Shown here piece by piece: positions 7,388-15,245 of a DNA stretch of 32,269 bases. The notes under the pieces are model-generated. The model did no database searches and was not told the DNA's origin. It saw only the letters and a list, made by a program, of their open reading frames with translations. Each line of letters starts with the position of its first letter. Within the stretch, counting starts at the first letter, position 1. Source of the stretch: a virus. Location: the IMG/VR virus record IMGVR_UViG_3300044647_001290, positions 1 through 32,269 of that record. The stretch is one strand, 5' to 3'. A program made the translations under genes and the position numbers.

Positions 7388-7561
7388 TTATTGGTGAAAG
7401 CTGTCTTCAAGCTCTTCTTTGATTCTCGCCAGTCGAGTCTCAGCGTCGACGACGCGATAGAGCATCTCCCTGTATGCCTCCCACGCTTTGTCTCGTTGCG
7501 CGTTTGCCTCAGCGACGAGGGCGCGCAGGCGATCCATCTCGCGCCTTTCTTTTCGTGTCAT
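7388..7561 (-). CDS. Small coiled-coil protein (57 aa)
   Basis: ATG at 7561, stop TAA at 7388-7390. The product is almost entirely a charged amphipathic helix (MTRKERREMDRLRALVAEAN, then LARIKEELEDSF), probably a coiled-coil dimer. It sits between two other tiny coiled-coil genes of the early operon. No domain recognised and no function proposed. Confidence 0.5.
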   Translation of the reverse strand: MTRKERREMDRLRALVAEANAQRDKAWEAYREMLYRVVDAETRLARIKEELEDSFHQ

Positions 7562-7563
7562 CG

Positions 7564-7734
7564 TCACGGTTTCTCTCCCCTTGCTTTGGCGATGGCGAGC
7601 TCAACCTCGAGCACCCTCACACGTTCAAGCGCCTCGTTGCGCTCATCCTGCATGCGATGCCACACCGATGTAGGCACCACGACGACGTTGACGGTGTCGT
7701 CGAGGATGCCGAGGATACGGAACAGAAAGCTCAT
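7564..7734 (-). CDS. Small hypothetical protein (56 aa)
   Basis: I choose ATG 7734 because it forms an ATGA overlap with the nuclease stop; longer in-frame extensions are basic shadow sequence. The N-terminal part is hydrophobic (SFLFRILGILDDTVNVVVVP) and the C-terminal part is a charged helix (RMQDERNEALERVRVLEVEL). It could be peripherally membrane-bound. No family recognised. Confidence 0.5.
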   Translation of the reverse strand: MSFLFRILGILDDTVNVVVVPTSVWHRMQDERNEALERVRVLEVELAIAKARGEKP

Positions 7735-8066
7735 CGGGTCACCGCTATGAGTTTTTGGACTGCGTCTACTGCCTGTTGTTTTCCTTTGGCGACGACGACG
7801 CAATCACCGAGGCCGCGCAAGTACTCATGCCAATCTTTCTGCTCTTTGCTGACAGTCCCGCCGTCGGCTCGCTTGAACTCGATCCACAGCCGCAAGGCCG
7901 GAACATGGAGGTCAGGCACGCCGCGCGTAACGCCCTCCGCTTTGAGTCTGGCGCCTTGGCTGGCTCCACGGTGGCCACCGTTGGGGATCGCGTAAACGCG
8001 CACGCTTGGGTGCGTCTGGCGCAGCCATTGAACGAACTCGCGTTGCTCTTCGTGCTCGGTCTTCAA
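7731..8066 (-). CDS. VRR-NUC domain nuclease (111 aa)
   Basis: The motifs of VRR-NUC (PD-(D/E)XK superfamily) nucleases appear in order: TEHEEQREFVQWLR near the start, YAIPNGGHRG, GVPDLHVP with the catalytic Asp, and LWIEFKR with the E-x-K pair, then EQKDWHEYLRGLG. These act on branched or nicked DNA in recombination or replication. I prefer TTG 8066: it gives a TTGA overlap with the upstream stop and has GAGG 7 bases before it. An ATG at 8096 would add 10 residues but has no ribosome binding site. Start choice is uncertain, family is not. Confidence 0.85.
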   Translation of the reverse strand: MKTEHEEQREFVQWLRQTHPSVRVYAIPNGGHRGASQGARLKAEGVTRGVPDLHVPALRLWIEFKRADGGTVSKEQKDWHEYLRGLGDCVVVAKGKQQAVDAVQKLIAVTR

Positions 8067-8260
8067 AACGGGACCTCGTCTTTCCAGTCGGGGCATGCGT
8101 TGGGCGTTTCGGCGAAGTCGTCGGGTGGCTTCTCATCATGAACGCGGCATGCGTTGGTGTATCCGTCGAGGTGGTAACAGTTGAAGCACACACGTGGCAT
8201 GCGCTCGCGTAGCGCCTTGCACTCGTCGTCCCACACTTGCAGGGCCTTTGGTCGGTTCAT
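8063..8260 (-). CDS. Small Cys-rich protein, possible zinc finger (65 aa)
   Basis: ATG 8260 ATGA-overlaps the helicase stop. Cysteines are placed as CFNC in the middle and single Cys at NACRVHD and NACPDWK, with a His in YHLDGY, consistent with one zinc site. The tail is acidic and hydrophobic (DWKDEVPF). Proteins of this size and pattern are common between helicase and nuclease genes in phages. Function unknown. Confidence 0.55.
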   Translation of the reverse strand: MNRPKALQVWDDECKALRERMPRVCFNCYHLDGYTNACRVHDEKPPDDFAETPNACPDWKDEVPF

Positions 8261-9894
8261 GCCCACGTCCTTCTCGTGATTGTGTTGAATTTTCCTTCGG
8301 TCGTGTACCGAATTTCAACCGGGTGTGGAGCGGCGTTGAAGGCCGCAGCCACGGCGTCAATATCGTTGTTTGCGATCAGGTCTGGCGGCAGATGGCTTGC
8401 CACCTTCTGCGCCATTTTGATCACGGTTGTCCATGCTTTTTGTCCTGCGTATCCGTCGTGGAGCACCGTCAGATATTCCGTGACAGGGTGGTCGCTGAGG
8501 CATCCGTAGTAGGTCACTGTCAGCATGTCTTTTCCCGAGCGGCTGGCGACCTTGCGCCATGTCCACTCGGTGACCTCGAGGACTTTTACGTCGTCTGGGT
8601 TGATGCCAAAGACCATGTCAACTTCCTCGAGCTGTGGAGCCTCAGGCGGCGGTGGCGCAGCACGGGGAAACTCAAAGCCGCAAGCCGGGCAGGTCATGAT
8701 GTGGATCGGGACAAGCTCGGCGCACTCGCACGATTCGCCGCCACGGATCACGGTGTTTGGGCACACCTTGACCGGCACTTCACCGTCTTTTCCAGGCCCC
8801 TTCACCCTCGGCGCCGTGATGGGTCCATGCTGTGCCACGAGACCGGCAAAATCGAGGACAAGACAGTCGGTCTTGCCTTCGGCCTTGCGGAGGCCGCGTC
8901 CGCTCATTTGCATGTAGAGGGAAACGGACATCGTAGGACGAAGGAACGCGATGAAGTCGACACCCGGCGCATCAAATCCCGTCGTCAGCACGTTGGCATT
9001 TGTGATCGCCGTGACCTTGCCATTCTTGAAATCGGCGATGATTTTCTCTCGCTCGCTCTTTGGTGTGTCGCCGGTGATGCACTCGGTGACGACGCCACGA
9101 GCCCGCAACGCGTCTAGCATGCGTTCGGCGTGGCGGACACCAACACAAAACACCAACCACGACTTGCGGCCCGTCGCATTGGCCATGATTTCGTCGGCGA
9201 CGATCGCGTTTTGTGCGTCGGTGTCGACGAGGTCTTGCAGCTCAGATTCAATGAACTCTCCGCCGCGCTTGTGCAGACCCGACGTGTCAAACTTCTTTTT
9301 GGTCGCGCGACATCGTAGTGGCGAAAGGAAGTCGCGAGATAGCAACTCCTCGACGCTGACAGGCTCCACGAGGCCATCGAATAGTGCGGGCTTGTCGGTG
9401 ATGTATCCGTGGCCGAGACGGTAAGGCGTAGCCGTCAACCCGATCACACGCATGTGCTGGTTGTTTTTGGTCAACTCACCAATAAATCGCCTATAGCTAC
9501 CTTCGTCGTCGTGGTTGACGAGGTGGCACTCGTCGATGATGCATAGGTCGACGTGGCCGACGTCGGCGGCGCGGTTGCGGATCGACTGGATGCCGGCAAA
9601 CGTGATCGGCTCACCGAGGTCACGACGACGCATGCCGGCGTGGTAAACCCCAAGCGGCGCCGCCGGCCAGACAGCGCGCATGCGCTCGGCGTTCTGCTCG
9701 ATGATTTCTTTGACGTGTGAGAGCATGAGGATGCGTGTTTCTGGCCACTCTGTCAGCGCTTCTCGACACAGGGTGGCAACCACGACGCTCTTGCCGGCAC
9801 CCGTCGGAAGGACGAGGCACGGATGGCCAGTGTTGCTCCGCATCCATTCCATGAGCTCGTCAATGGCGCGGCGCTGATAGTCCCTGATCTTCAC
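8257..9894 (-). CDS. Superfamily 2 DNA helicase (545 aa)
   Basis: Residues 5-36 hold a Q-like start and Walker A (PTGAGKS, 30-36). The DEXH box DECH is at 121-124, motif III TATP at 154-157, and the second RecA domain carries motif V-like NVLTTGFDAPGVD and motif VI QMSGRGLR. After the helicase core there is a Cys site (CECAE, CPACGFEFP) and a C-terminal domain of unknown role. It is likely a 3'-5' translocase or helicase in phage replication or recombination, like the RadD-type proteins of many siphophages. It is coupled by ATGA to the PD-(D/E)XK nuclease upstream. Confidence 0.9.
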   Translation of the reverse strand: MKIRDYQRRAIDELMEWMRSNTGHPCLVLPTGAGKSVVVATLCREALTEWPETRILMLSHVKEIIEQNAERMRAVWPAAPLGVYHAGMRRRDLGEPITFAGIQSIRNRAADVGHVDLCIIDECHLVNHDDEGSYRRFIGELTKNNQHMRVIGLTATPYRLGHGYITDKPALFDGLVEPVSVEELLSRDFLSPLRCRATKKKFDTSGLHKRGGEFIESELQDLVDTDAQNAIVADEIMANATGRKSWLVFCVGVRHAERMLDALRARGVVTECITGDTPKSEREKIIADFKNGKVTAITNANVLTTGFDAPGVDFIAFLRPTMSVSLYMQMSGRGLRKAEGKTDCLVLDFAGLVAQHGPITAPRVKGPGKDGEVPVKVCPNTVIRGGESCECAELVPIHIMTCPACGFEFPRAAPPPPEAPQLEEVDMVFGINPDDVKVLEVTEWTWRKVASRSGKDMLTVTYYGCLSDHPVTEYLTVLHDGYAGQKAWTTVIKMAQKVASHLPPDLIANNDIDAVAAAFNAAPHPVEIRYTTEGKFNTITRRTWA

Positions 9895-10733
9895 GGCTTC
9901 ACCATGTGGTCGTGCGCCTCATAGTCGGTGCAGCCCATCCGCTGGTTGGCGACGGGGATCGGCTCGTAGTCGTGGCGTTCACAACGCCATGTGCCGTCTT
10001 CCTTCGCCGTCGAGTGTGCACACGTTCGGCAAGAGCGAGGCACGTCTCGTGTCGTCGGCGAGTGGCAGAACGAATGAGCCGCGCAAGGCTTGCACTGGTA
10101 CCACGACGGGTCATGTGACAGCGGCGGCGGCATCTCGTCGACGATGGCAAGGCGCTTTCCTCGGGCGATCGCCTTCTCGGCGACGTCGCGGTCGTAGCGC
10201 ACCCGCTCGGTGTAAATGCGGTCGTCGTCCTTGCACACGGCGAGATAGAGCGCCCGGTCGATGCCGAGGCCGTGCATGTAGCATTGCATCTGGATGAAGT
10301 GGCGCGGCTTGGACTTTTCGACGCCATGCTTCTCGAGGTCGGCAAAGCTCTTGAGACTGTGGGTTTTAAATTCAGCAACGTGCGGTTTTTTCGGCGCCTC
10401 GGGAACGCCAGACCGGATCACGGCGTCGATGCTCCCCGACACATGACACCCAAAGTCGACGCGTTGTTGCTCGCCTTCGTCGATGACACACCCGATCGCC
10501 CGCAGGTCGCCGAGGATTACGGCTTCTTCGCGATGGCCTCGACGGAACAGACGCAGCATGCGCCCGCTGAACGATTCAGGGACAGCCCAGCGAAACTTGA
10601 GCCACAACCAGCGGTCACACTCGGCTCCAAGCTCGCTACAGCCCATATGGGCTCGTGGAGCTTCCTGGCGGGCCTCGTGGTGGGCGTCGATTGCAGACGC
10701 TGTCAGGCTTCGCGGTGGAGGGATGGGGGCCAT
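9891..10733 (-). CDS. PD-(D/E)XK nuclease with C-terminal Cys cluster (280 aa)
   Basis: Catalytic positions visible are Glu69/70 in RGHREEA, Asp103 in SGSIDAVI, and Glu121/Lys123 in AEFKTH, followed by the QMQCYMHG segment typical of RecB/Cas4-like phage exonucleases. The C-terminal third has many cysteines (CKPC, FCHS, SCRTC, WRCER), possibly an iron-sulphur or zinc site as in Cas4/AddB-type proteins. It is next to an SF2 helicase and downstream of Sak4 and DUF669-like genes, so a role in end-processing for recombination is inferred. The N-terminus MAPIPPPRSLTASAID matches the usual family start, although the ATG has no clear ribosome binding site. Confidence 0.85.
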   Translation of the reverse strand: MAPIPPPRSLTASAIDAHHEARQEAPRAHMGCSELGAECDRWLWLKFRWAVPESFSGRMLRLFRRGHREEAVILGDLRAIGCVIDEGEQQRVDFGCHVSGSIDAVIRSGVPEAPKKPHVAEFKTHSLKSFADLEKHGVEKSKPRHFIQMQCYMHGLGIDRALYLAVCKDDDRIYTERVRYDRDVAEKAIARGKRLAIVDEMPPPLSHDPSWYQCKPCAAHSFCHSPTTRDVPRSCRTCAHSTAKEDGTWRCERHDYEPIPVANQRMGCTDYEAHDHMVKP

Positions 10734-10745
10734 TGTGGGTCACCA

Positions 10746-10771
10746 GAGAAAAGGGGGCCACGGGCGCCCCC
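10746..10771 (-). terminator. Rho-independent terminator inside the early operon
   Basis: On the minus strand GGGGGC and GCCCCC (10766-10771 and 10753-10758) form a 6-bp GC stem with a 7-base loop, followed by TTTTCTC. It lies between the 66-aa gene and the PD-(D/E)XK nuclease gene. It would trim transcription after the first four genes, giving more recombinase and DUF669-like protein than downstream products. Confidence 0.7.
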
Positions 10772-10779
10772 TGGTTGTT

Positions 10780-10980
10780 TCACCGATTCCACTTGTCGTG
10801 GTTCACGGTGATCATTGGCATGCCGTCGGGCTGACAGATCACAACGTTCACCGCCGTGCCGTTATGGTCCGACGGGAACGCGCGGGCGATCTGCACCAGC
10901 GCCTTGCTGATCTGTTCGTTGGATTCCACCAACCGCCGCAGAAGGACTTCTACCTCCGTCTCGTTGCTGGGCCCGCTCAC
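10780..10980 (-). CDS. Small hypothetical protein (66 aa)
   Basis: I choose GTG 10980, in a GTGA overlap with the upstream stop and preceded by a purine run (GGGGGAAGAA). The N-terminal half is an acidic helix (NETEVEVLLRRLVESNEQISKAL), and the C-terminal half looks like a beta hairpin (NGTAVNVVICQPDGMPMITV). It is followed directly by a terminator. No family recognised; it may assist the DUF669-like protein. Confidence 0.55.
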   Translation of the reverse strand: MSGPSNETEVEVLLRRLVESNEQISKALVQIARAFPSDHNGTAVNVVICQPDGMPMITVNHDKWNR

Positions 10981-11453
10981 TTCTTCCCCCAAGGCGGCGT
11001 CTTCGCCGCAGCAGCAGAGGTAGCTGGCGTCGTAGTCGGTGCAGCAGCAGCACCGCTGGCCGACTTGTACGCCTTCACCTCGTTTTGCGTTCCGTACTGC
11101 TCGGACTCTTTGATCGTGACCTTCACCGAAACCGAGCGACCAACCAGCTGATCGGTATCCTCGAGGCGCGGCAATCCGACGGCGCGCATAAGCTCTCCGA
11201 GCTGCTGCGCACCGATTTCCTCAGCCTTCGGGTTCGGGTTGCGCAGGTTGATGTTTGAAAACAGCACCCGCCCCTGGTGCGACGGCCCCGTGACGTCGAG
11301 GCGCATCTTGATGTAGCTGCCGGTCCCAGCCTGAGTCTTCTTGATGTCCGCTTCCGAAATCGTCGCGGCGTACCAGCCAGCGGGCAGCGGCTCGAAGTTT
11401 CGGTCACTCTTTGGCAAATCGTCTGCAACGTAAGTCTGATCAAGTCTCGCCAT
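10977..11453 (-). CDS. DUF669-like protein, candidate single-strand DNA-binding partner (158 aa)
   Basis: The pattern LPAGWYAATISEADIKKTQ, then IKMRLDVTGPSHQGRVLFSNINLRN and IGAQQLGELMRAVG, is characteristic of DUF669, a beta-barrel-like family encoded next to Sak4 or RecT-type recombinases. The C-terminus is an Ala/Thr-rich linker ending PPWGKK, comparable in layout (linker plus short tip) to SSB proteins. A role coating single-stranded DNA with the nearby Sak4-like ATPase is inferred from this gene association. Confidence 0.8.
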   Translation of the reverse strand: MARLDQTYVADDLPKSDRNFEPLPAGWYAATISEADIKKTQAGTGSYIKMRLDVTGPSHQGRVLFSNINLRNPNPKAEEIGAQQLGELMRAVGLPRLEDTDQLVGRSVSVKVTIKESEQYGTQNEVKAYKSASGAAAAPTTTPATSAAAAKTPPWGKK

Positions 11454-11456
11454 GGC

Positions 11457-11837
11457 TCATCCTTCTTTCTTTGCAATGCTGAAGCTGGGTCGGCCCGGCT
11501 TCGTGGTGATTGCCCCGGTCAGTGGCTTGGTGATGCTCTCGTCGGCGCGCTCCCACGCCTTCGCGTTGATCTCTGCTTTCCAGCGGAACAGGGCCGACAG
11601 GTGATCGGTCAACCCCGCCTCGCGGGCAAGGTCTTGTAGGGCGTCGGTGTCGACCTTGCGATCGATACGCCCAACGATCTTGATCTCGACGTCGTCGAAG
11701 TCGCGCCGCATGGTGCCGTCAAGGTCGGCGGGCACCTTGAGGGCTGCGGCGATCTGGTCCTCGAGGTCGCGACGGCGCTCCTGCGCTGCGCGCTCCGCTT
11801 CCTTGGCTTCCATCCAGGCGGTGAGGAGATCGATCAC
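11457..11837 (-). CDS. Hypothetical recombination-cluster protein (126 aa)
   Basis: ATG 11837 ATGA-overlaps the Sak4-like gene and the stop is 3 bases from the DUF669-like start region. The N-terminal half is a long charged helix (AWMEAKEAERAAQERRRDLEDQI). The C-terminal half has RIDRKVDTDALQDLAREAG and LFRWKAEINAKAWERAD, a pattern I associate with a small phage family that travels with Sak4 and DUF669. Biochemical role unknown; a scaffold or regulator for recombination is possible. Confidence 0.65.
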   Translation of the reverse strand: MIDLLTAWMEAKEAERAAQERRRDLEDQIAAALKVPADLDGTMRRDFDDVEIKIVGRIDRKVDTDALQDLAREAGLTDHLSALFRWKAEINAKAWERADESITKPLTGAITTKPGRPSFSIAKKEG

Positions 11838-12517
11838 TTTGCACCGCCGATCTTCCCGATCAGGGCCTTCAGGTCATACGGCTCCCACATGTCGAGGCGG
11901 CCGCTGCGATCTTTCGCGTGCCAGACGCCGTCGTCCTGGCATTGAAAAACACGCTCAACCGTCTCACCAGTGCGATGGACGCGGACGACAAGGACCTCGT
12001 CGAAGTAGTAGGGCAGGTCCGCCGTCAATTTCTTTCCAGGCATGCTGGCGACGTAGCGGAGCTCGCCCATCTCGGTTGCGCCCTTTTCGACCTTCGCCGT
12101 CATGACGACGTGGCGGTTTGGAAGGTCGCGAAAGGCGCGGATGATGCCCGCCATCTTGTCCTGCATCTCGCCATAGGCTGCTCGTGGGTCCTTGGCGCCC
12201 TTGCCGCCCTTGCGCTCGGCGGCAAGGACAACCTCGGCAATCTCAGACAGCGAATCGACTCCGACGGCGTTGAACTGGCGGGCCTCGGCGGACTCAGTCA
12301 GCCACGCATAAGCCTCGTACAGATCGTCGATGCCGTTGATCGTAATGTAGGGTTTGTCGCTGTCGCGAATCGACAGCAGCCCCTCTTCGGCGGACAGGAT
12401 GACAATGTCGTCCAGCTGGGCAAGCGCCCGCGTTTTACCGGCGCCAGACTCACCGGGCACCAAAACCTTCACAAATGGCGCAGACAACGCGCCGGTTCTG
12501 CGTAACGAAATGGCCAT
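11834..12517 (-). CDS. Sak4-like AAA ATPase, phage recombinase (227 aa)
   Basis: Walker A GESGAGKT is at residues 22-29, followed by ILSAEEGLLSI and a Walker B-like FNAVGVDSLSEI near 85-96. Later come HVVMTAKVEK, YVASMPGKKL and LPYYFDEVLVV. This is the AAA_24/Sak4 pattern (RecA/Rad51-like single-strand annealing ATPase) and length is typical. It is the first gene of the leftward operon, has a strong GGAGGG ribosome binding site, and is driven by the promoter at 12571-12599. Confidence 0.9.
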   Translation of the reverse strand: MAISLRRTGALSAPFVKVLVPGESGAGKTRALAQLDDIVILSAEEGLLSIRDSDKPYITINGIDDLYEAYAWLTESAEARQFNAVGVDSLSEIAEVVLAAERKGGKGAKDPRAAYGEMQDKMAGIIRAFRDLPNRHVVMTAKVEKGATEMGELRYVASMPGKKLTADLPYYFDEVLVVRVHRTGETVERVFQCQDDGVWHAKDRSGRLDMWEPYDLKALIGKIGGAK

Positions 12518-12563
12518 GCGGCCCTCCTTGATGGCGCGGTCCGATCATCGGGTTGCGCCGTTG

Positions 12564-12590
12564 CATATGGACACTACAGGCACCATATGG
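12564..12590. promoter_or_regulatory. Direct CATATGG repeats, candidate operator
   Basis: CATATGG occurs at 12564-12570 and 12584-12590, exactly 20 bases apart (about two helical turns), on either side of and within the leftward promoter. The second copy sits in the palindrome CCATATGG. The divergent HTH gene starts at 12617, so its product is the obvious candidate binder. This is inference from spacing and position. Confidence 0.5.
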
Positions 12591-12599
12591 GACAGTCAA
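12571..12599 (-). promoter_or_regulatory. Leftward early promoter
   Basis: On the minus strand TTGACT (12599-12594) and TAGTGT (12576-12571) are separated by 17 bases, a sigma70-like layout. The Sak4-like gene begins about 50 bases downstream. The promoter overlaps a pair of CATATGG repeats, so repression or activation at this point is likely. Confidence 0.6.
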
Positions 12600-12616
12600 G
12601 CACGAACGGAGGCACG

Positions 12617-12796
12617 ATGTCAGCAGAGCAGATCAGGGCCGCGATGGCGGACCGGGGAATCAAGATCAGGGACGTGGCGAAGGCCACCGGATTATCGCGG
12701 GGCACGATCTATCGCTTCCTCAAGGGCGAGGCGGACGCGCACCCGTCGACGCTGGTGCTTCTTGAGGGCTTCCTGAAGGGGGTGATCCGTGGCTGA
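12617..12796 (+). CDS. XRE-like HTH regulator (59 aa)
   Basis: ATG 12617 has a strong GGAGG at 12608-12612; a further-upstream in-frame ATG lacks this. Residues 4-35 have the helix-turn-helix pattern of XRE/Cro-type proteins (IKIRDVAKATGLSRGTIYRF). It is divergent from the leftward recombination operon, with the CATATGG pair between them, and overlaps the primase-helicase start by 8 bases. It probably sets the level of one or both early operons. Cro-like or repressor-like role cannot be distinguished. Confidence 0.75.
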   Translation: MSAEQIRAAMADRGIKIRDVAKATGLSRGTIYRFLKGEADAHPSTLVLLEGFLKGVIRG

Positions 12797-14771
12797 CCTG
12801 CGCCAATTTTTCGGAGGCGGCGCCTTCATTCCCGCCGACCCCGGAACACCCGAAGAACAGCTCCTTCGCGCTATCGAGGTGGCTGGTATCGACCCGCCGT
12901 CGGCAGTGGTTCTCGACGGAAAGATTCACAGGTTCGGTCCGCAGAAAGCCGCTTGGTATATCGCGTACGGCGATGGGGTTCCGGCCGGTCGCTTTGGCGA
13001 CTGGCGGCAGGGAATCGACGAGCCATGGCGAGCTGAGATCGGGCGCCGGCTGTCAGCCGCTGAGGAGGTTGAGCACGCCCGCCGCATGGCCGAGGTCCGC
13101 GCTCAGCGCGAGGCAGAAGCCGAGGCTCGCCACGAGGTGGCCAGCGACGTTGTAGGGCGCATCTGGGAGGATGTCGCGCCGGCACCGGCAGATCACCCCT
13201 ATCTCGTGCGCAAGGGGATCAGGCCACACGATCTCCGCGTCACCGGTGATGGGCGGCTCGTGGCGCCGCTCTACTCGCCAGAGGACGAGCTGGCCAGCCT
13301 GCAATATATCGACGCCAGCGGCGGCAAGCTCTATCACCCAGGTGGGCAGACCGGCGGATGTTTCACCATGATCGGAGGTCTAGAACCCGACGGCGTTACC
13401 TATATCGTCGAGGGCTACGCCACCGGAGCCACCGTCCACGAGGTCAGCGGGCGACCTGTCGTGGTGGCCTACAGCGCCTCCAATCTCGTGCCGGTGACGG
13501 AGCACTGGAAAGGGAGGCTACCCGGCGCGGACCTCTGTGTCGTCGCCGACAACGACAAGAGCGGCGTGGGTCAGCGGTACGCGGAACAGGCGGCGGCAAA
13601 ACACGGCGTGCGTTACGTCGTCCCGCCGATTCTCGGCGACGCAAACGACTACGTCCAGGCTGGCAAAGACCTGGCGTCTCTCCTTGCGCCTCGAGCCCCG
13701 GACTGGCTGATCCCCGCCGACGACTTCGCGAGCCAGCCGGCCCCGATTTCGTGGCTGGTGCGAGGGTGGCTGCAGGACCAGGCCTTGATCATGGTCCACG
13801 GGCCATCGGGCGGCGGCAAGACGTTCGTGGTCCTGGACTGGTGCCTTCGCCTGGCGAGCGGTGCTGCAGATTGGTTCGGTTGCCGTGTCAGGCCTGGGCC
13901 AGTCGTCTATCTCGCAGGCGAGGGCCATCACGGGCTGCGTGGGCGCGTGGCGGCGTGGAAGGTTCACCACGGTGCGCCCAAGCTTTCCATGTGGCTCAGT
14001 CGCGACGGTTGCGACCTCGACACAGACGAGGGCCTGAATCGGGTGAAGGCGAACGTGATGGCGCTTGGGGTTCGGCCAGCGCTGATCGTGGTGGACACCC
14101 TCCACCGGTTCCTTAGCGGCGACGAAAACTCGGCACAGGACACTCGCGCCATGCTTGCGGCGTGCTCGAGTCTTATGGGTGAGTTTGGGTGCTCGGTCCT
14201 GTTGGTCCATCACACCGGCGTGAGTGAGGAGGCACAGGCCAGAGCTCGTGGAAGCTCGGCATGGCGCGGCGCTCTCGACATCGAGATCAGCGTCTCGCCG
14301 TCGAAGGACGACAAGCCGATCACCATTACCCAACGCAAGAGCAAAGACGCCGAGATGCTGCCACCGGTCTACGCGAGGCTGACCAGCGTGGCGATCCCCG
14401 GCTGGGTCGACGACGAGGGCCAGCAGGTCACGAGCGCCGTGCTCGAGCAGGAGGAGGCGCCGGTAGTTGCGCCGGCCGAGAAAAAGGGCCTCCCAAAGCA
14501 CCGAAAGGCATTCGAGAATGCGTGGTGGGGAAGCGGGTGTGAATTGGTCGACGGGTATCCGTATGTCAGTCGCGCCGCGTTGCGAAACCACCTCGAGGTC
14601 AACCTCGGCATGAAGCCGGCCAGTGCCAACCAGGCCACCAAGCCTGGACAAGCCGGGAGCATCGTTCGCGAGTTGCTTGATGCGATGTTTATCAAGCCGA
14701 CAGATCACGGGTGGGTGATCTGTGATCAGGAGAGATCAAGCGCCCTGATCTGCGCAAAACAGGCGGACTAG
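12789..14771 (+). CDS. Toprim primase fused to RepA-like hexameric helicase (660 aa)
   Basis: The GTG start overlaps the HTH stop. The N-terminus is a primase-like region. The Toprim fold has VEG (207-209) and the acidic DND motif (254-256, DNDKSG). From about 320 a RepA/DnaB-type ATPase follows with Walker A GPSGGGKT (338-345), a Walker B-like ALIVVDTLHRF, and LLVHHTGVSEEAQARARGSS, a pattern of AAA_25 helicases. Such proteins unwind the origin and prime DNA synthesis. The C-terminal 120 residues look like a DNA-binding addition. Candidate iterons lie directly downstream. Confidence 0.9.
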   Translation: MADLRQFFGGGAFIPADPGTPEEQLLRAIEVAGIDPPSAVVLDGKIHRFGPQKAAWYIAYGDGVPAGRFGDWRQGIDEPWRAEIGRRLSAAEEVEHARRMAEVRAQREAEAEARHEVASDVVGRIWEDVAPAPADHPYLVRKGIRPHDLRVTGDGRLVAPLYSPEDELASLQYIDASGGKLYHPGGQTGGCFTMIGGLEPDGVTYIVEGYATGATVHEVSGRPVVVAYSASNLVPVTEHWKGRLPGADLCVVADNDKSGVGQRYAEQAAAKHGVRYVVPPILGDANDYVQAGKDLASLLAPRAPDWLIPADDFASQPAPISWLVRGWLQDQALIMVHGPSGGGKTFVVLDWCLRLASGAADWFGCRVRPGPVVYLAGEGHHGLRGRVAAWKVHHGAPKLSMWLSRDGCDLDTDEGLNRVKANVMALGVRPALIVVDTLHRFLSGDENSAQDTRAMLAACSSLMGEFGCSVLLVHHTGVSEEAQARARGSSAWRGALDIEISVSPSKDDKPITITQRKSKDAEMLPPVYARLTSVAIPGWVDDEGQQVTSAVLEQEEAPVVAPAEKKGLPKHRKAFENAWWGSGCELVDGYPYVSRAALRNHLEVNLGMKPASANQATKPGQAGSIVRELLDAMFIKPTDHGWVICDQERSSALICAKQAD

Positions 14772-14812
14772 GGTGTGGTTTTTTGCCTCAGTTTGTGCGG
14801 GTGATTTCGCAC

Positions 14813-14925
14813 GGTAGGGAGGTAGTTTTTTGGTAGTTTCCGGTAGCTACCTACCGGGGGCGAGGCGGACCGAGGTAGTAGGTAGGTAGTGGGGGCCTTT
14901 ATAAGGCCCCACTACCACCACTACC
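14813..14925. other. Cluster of GGTAG repeats: candidate replication origin
   Basis: GGTAG occurs at 14813, 14821, 14832, 14842, 14874, 14881 and 14885, and its complement CTACC at 14847, 14851, 14912 and 14921 (start positions), about eleven copies in 115 bases. T6 blocks lie at 14779-14784 and 14826-14831. The region follows the primase-helicase gene, has no convincing gene, and includes the long hairpin listed separately. Iterons, a T-rich element and a hairpin next to a primase gene are the usual parts of a phage origin. The function is inferred. Confidence 0.55.
14885..14916. repeat. Long inverted repeat (14-bp stem with one bulge)
   Basis: GGTAGT plus GGGGCCTT on the left pairs with AAGGCCCC plus ACTACC on the right, around a 3-base TAT loop, with one bulged G at 14891. 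No T-run follows, so a simple terminator is unlikely. It is made of the same GGTAG/CTACC units as the surrounding cluster, and may act as an origin cruciform or as a dyad binding site for a replication protein. Confidence 0.65.
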
Positions 14926-15030
14926 GACCGACGCGGCGAGTTGACCTACGGGCTAGATGTCTGTACAAACAGATCACACCGAAATGCTCGGGTGTCCGAC
15001 AAGCTCGCGTCTCTCCCTCCAAAAGAGCTA

Positions 15031-15056
15031 CAGCCCCGCAAGGGGCTGGTTTTTTT
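15031..15056 (+). terminator. Rho-independent terminator
   Basis: CAGCCCC (15031-15037) and GGGGCTG (15042-15048) form a 7-bp stem closed by a GCAA tetraloop and followed by a 7-T tract at 15050-15056. It ends the rightward transcript carrying the HTH and primase-helicase genes. On the other strand the same hairpin has only a short T4 about 6 bases away, so it may also slow the converging leftward transcript. Confidence 0.8.
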
Positions 15057-15155
15057 GCTTTGGGTGGTTGTTGGGTAGCTCAGCCTTCAAGGCATCGAGG
15101 CCCCGATTGGCGCGTCTGGACTGGTTTTGGTCGGCTTTGGTAGGTTGTGACCGGC

Positions 15156-15245
15156 TCAGACCCCCTGCACCAAGAGCCACGCCCACACGGGCAGCCCCTC
15201 ACGTCCGGCTTGGCGGACGATGGCGCGTTGCATTGTCCTACACAT
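15156..15245 (-). CDS. Very small putative protein (29 aa)
   Basis: ATG 15245 has a strong AGGAG seven bases upstream, and the frame stops at TGA (15156-15158). The peptide begins MCRTMQRAIVRQ and ends VWAWLLVQGV, basic first half, hydrophobic end. It follows the 79-aa gene on the same strand after a spacer made of 10-bp repeats. Short length makes it uncertain; the ribosome binding site is the main support. Confidence 0.4.
   Translation of the reverse strand: MCRTMQRAIVRQAGREGLPVWAWLLVQGV

Noticed and set aside
14885-14916. Simple transcription terminator
   Set aside because: The stem is strong but there is no T-run downstream on either strand, and a clear terminator occurs later at 15031-15056.
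15060-15130. GGGTAGCTCAG-like tRNA D-arm
   Set aside because: The rest of a cloverleaf, including the TTCRANNC loop and acceptor stem, is not present.
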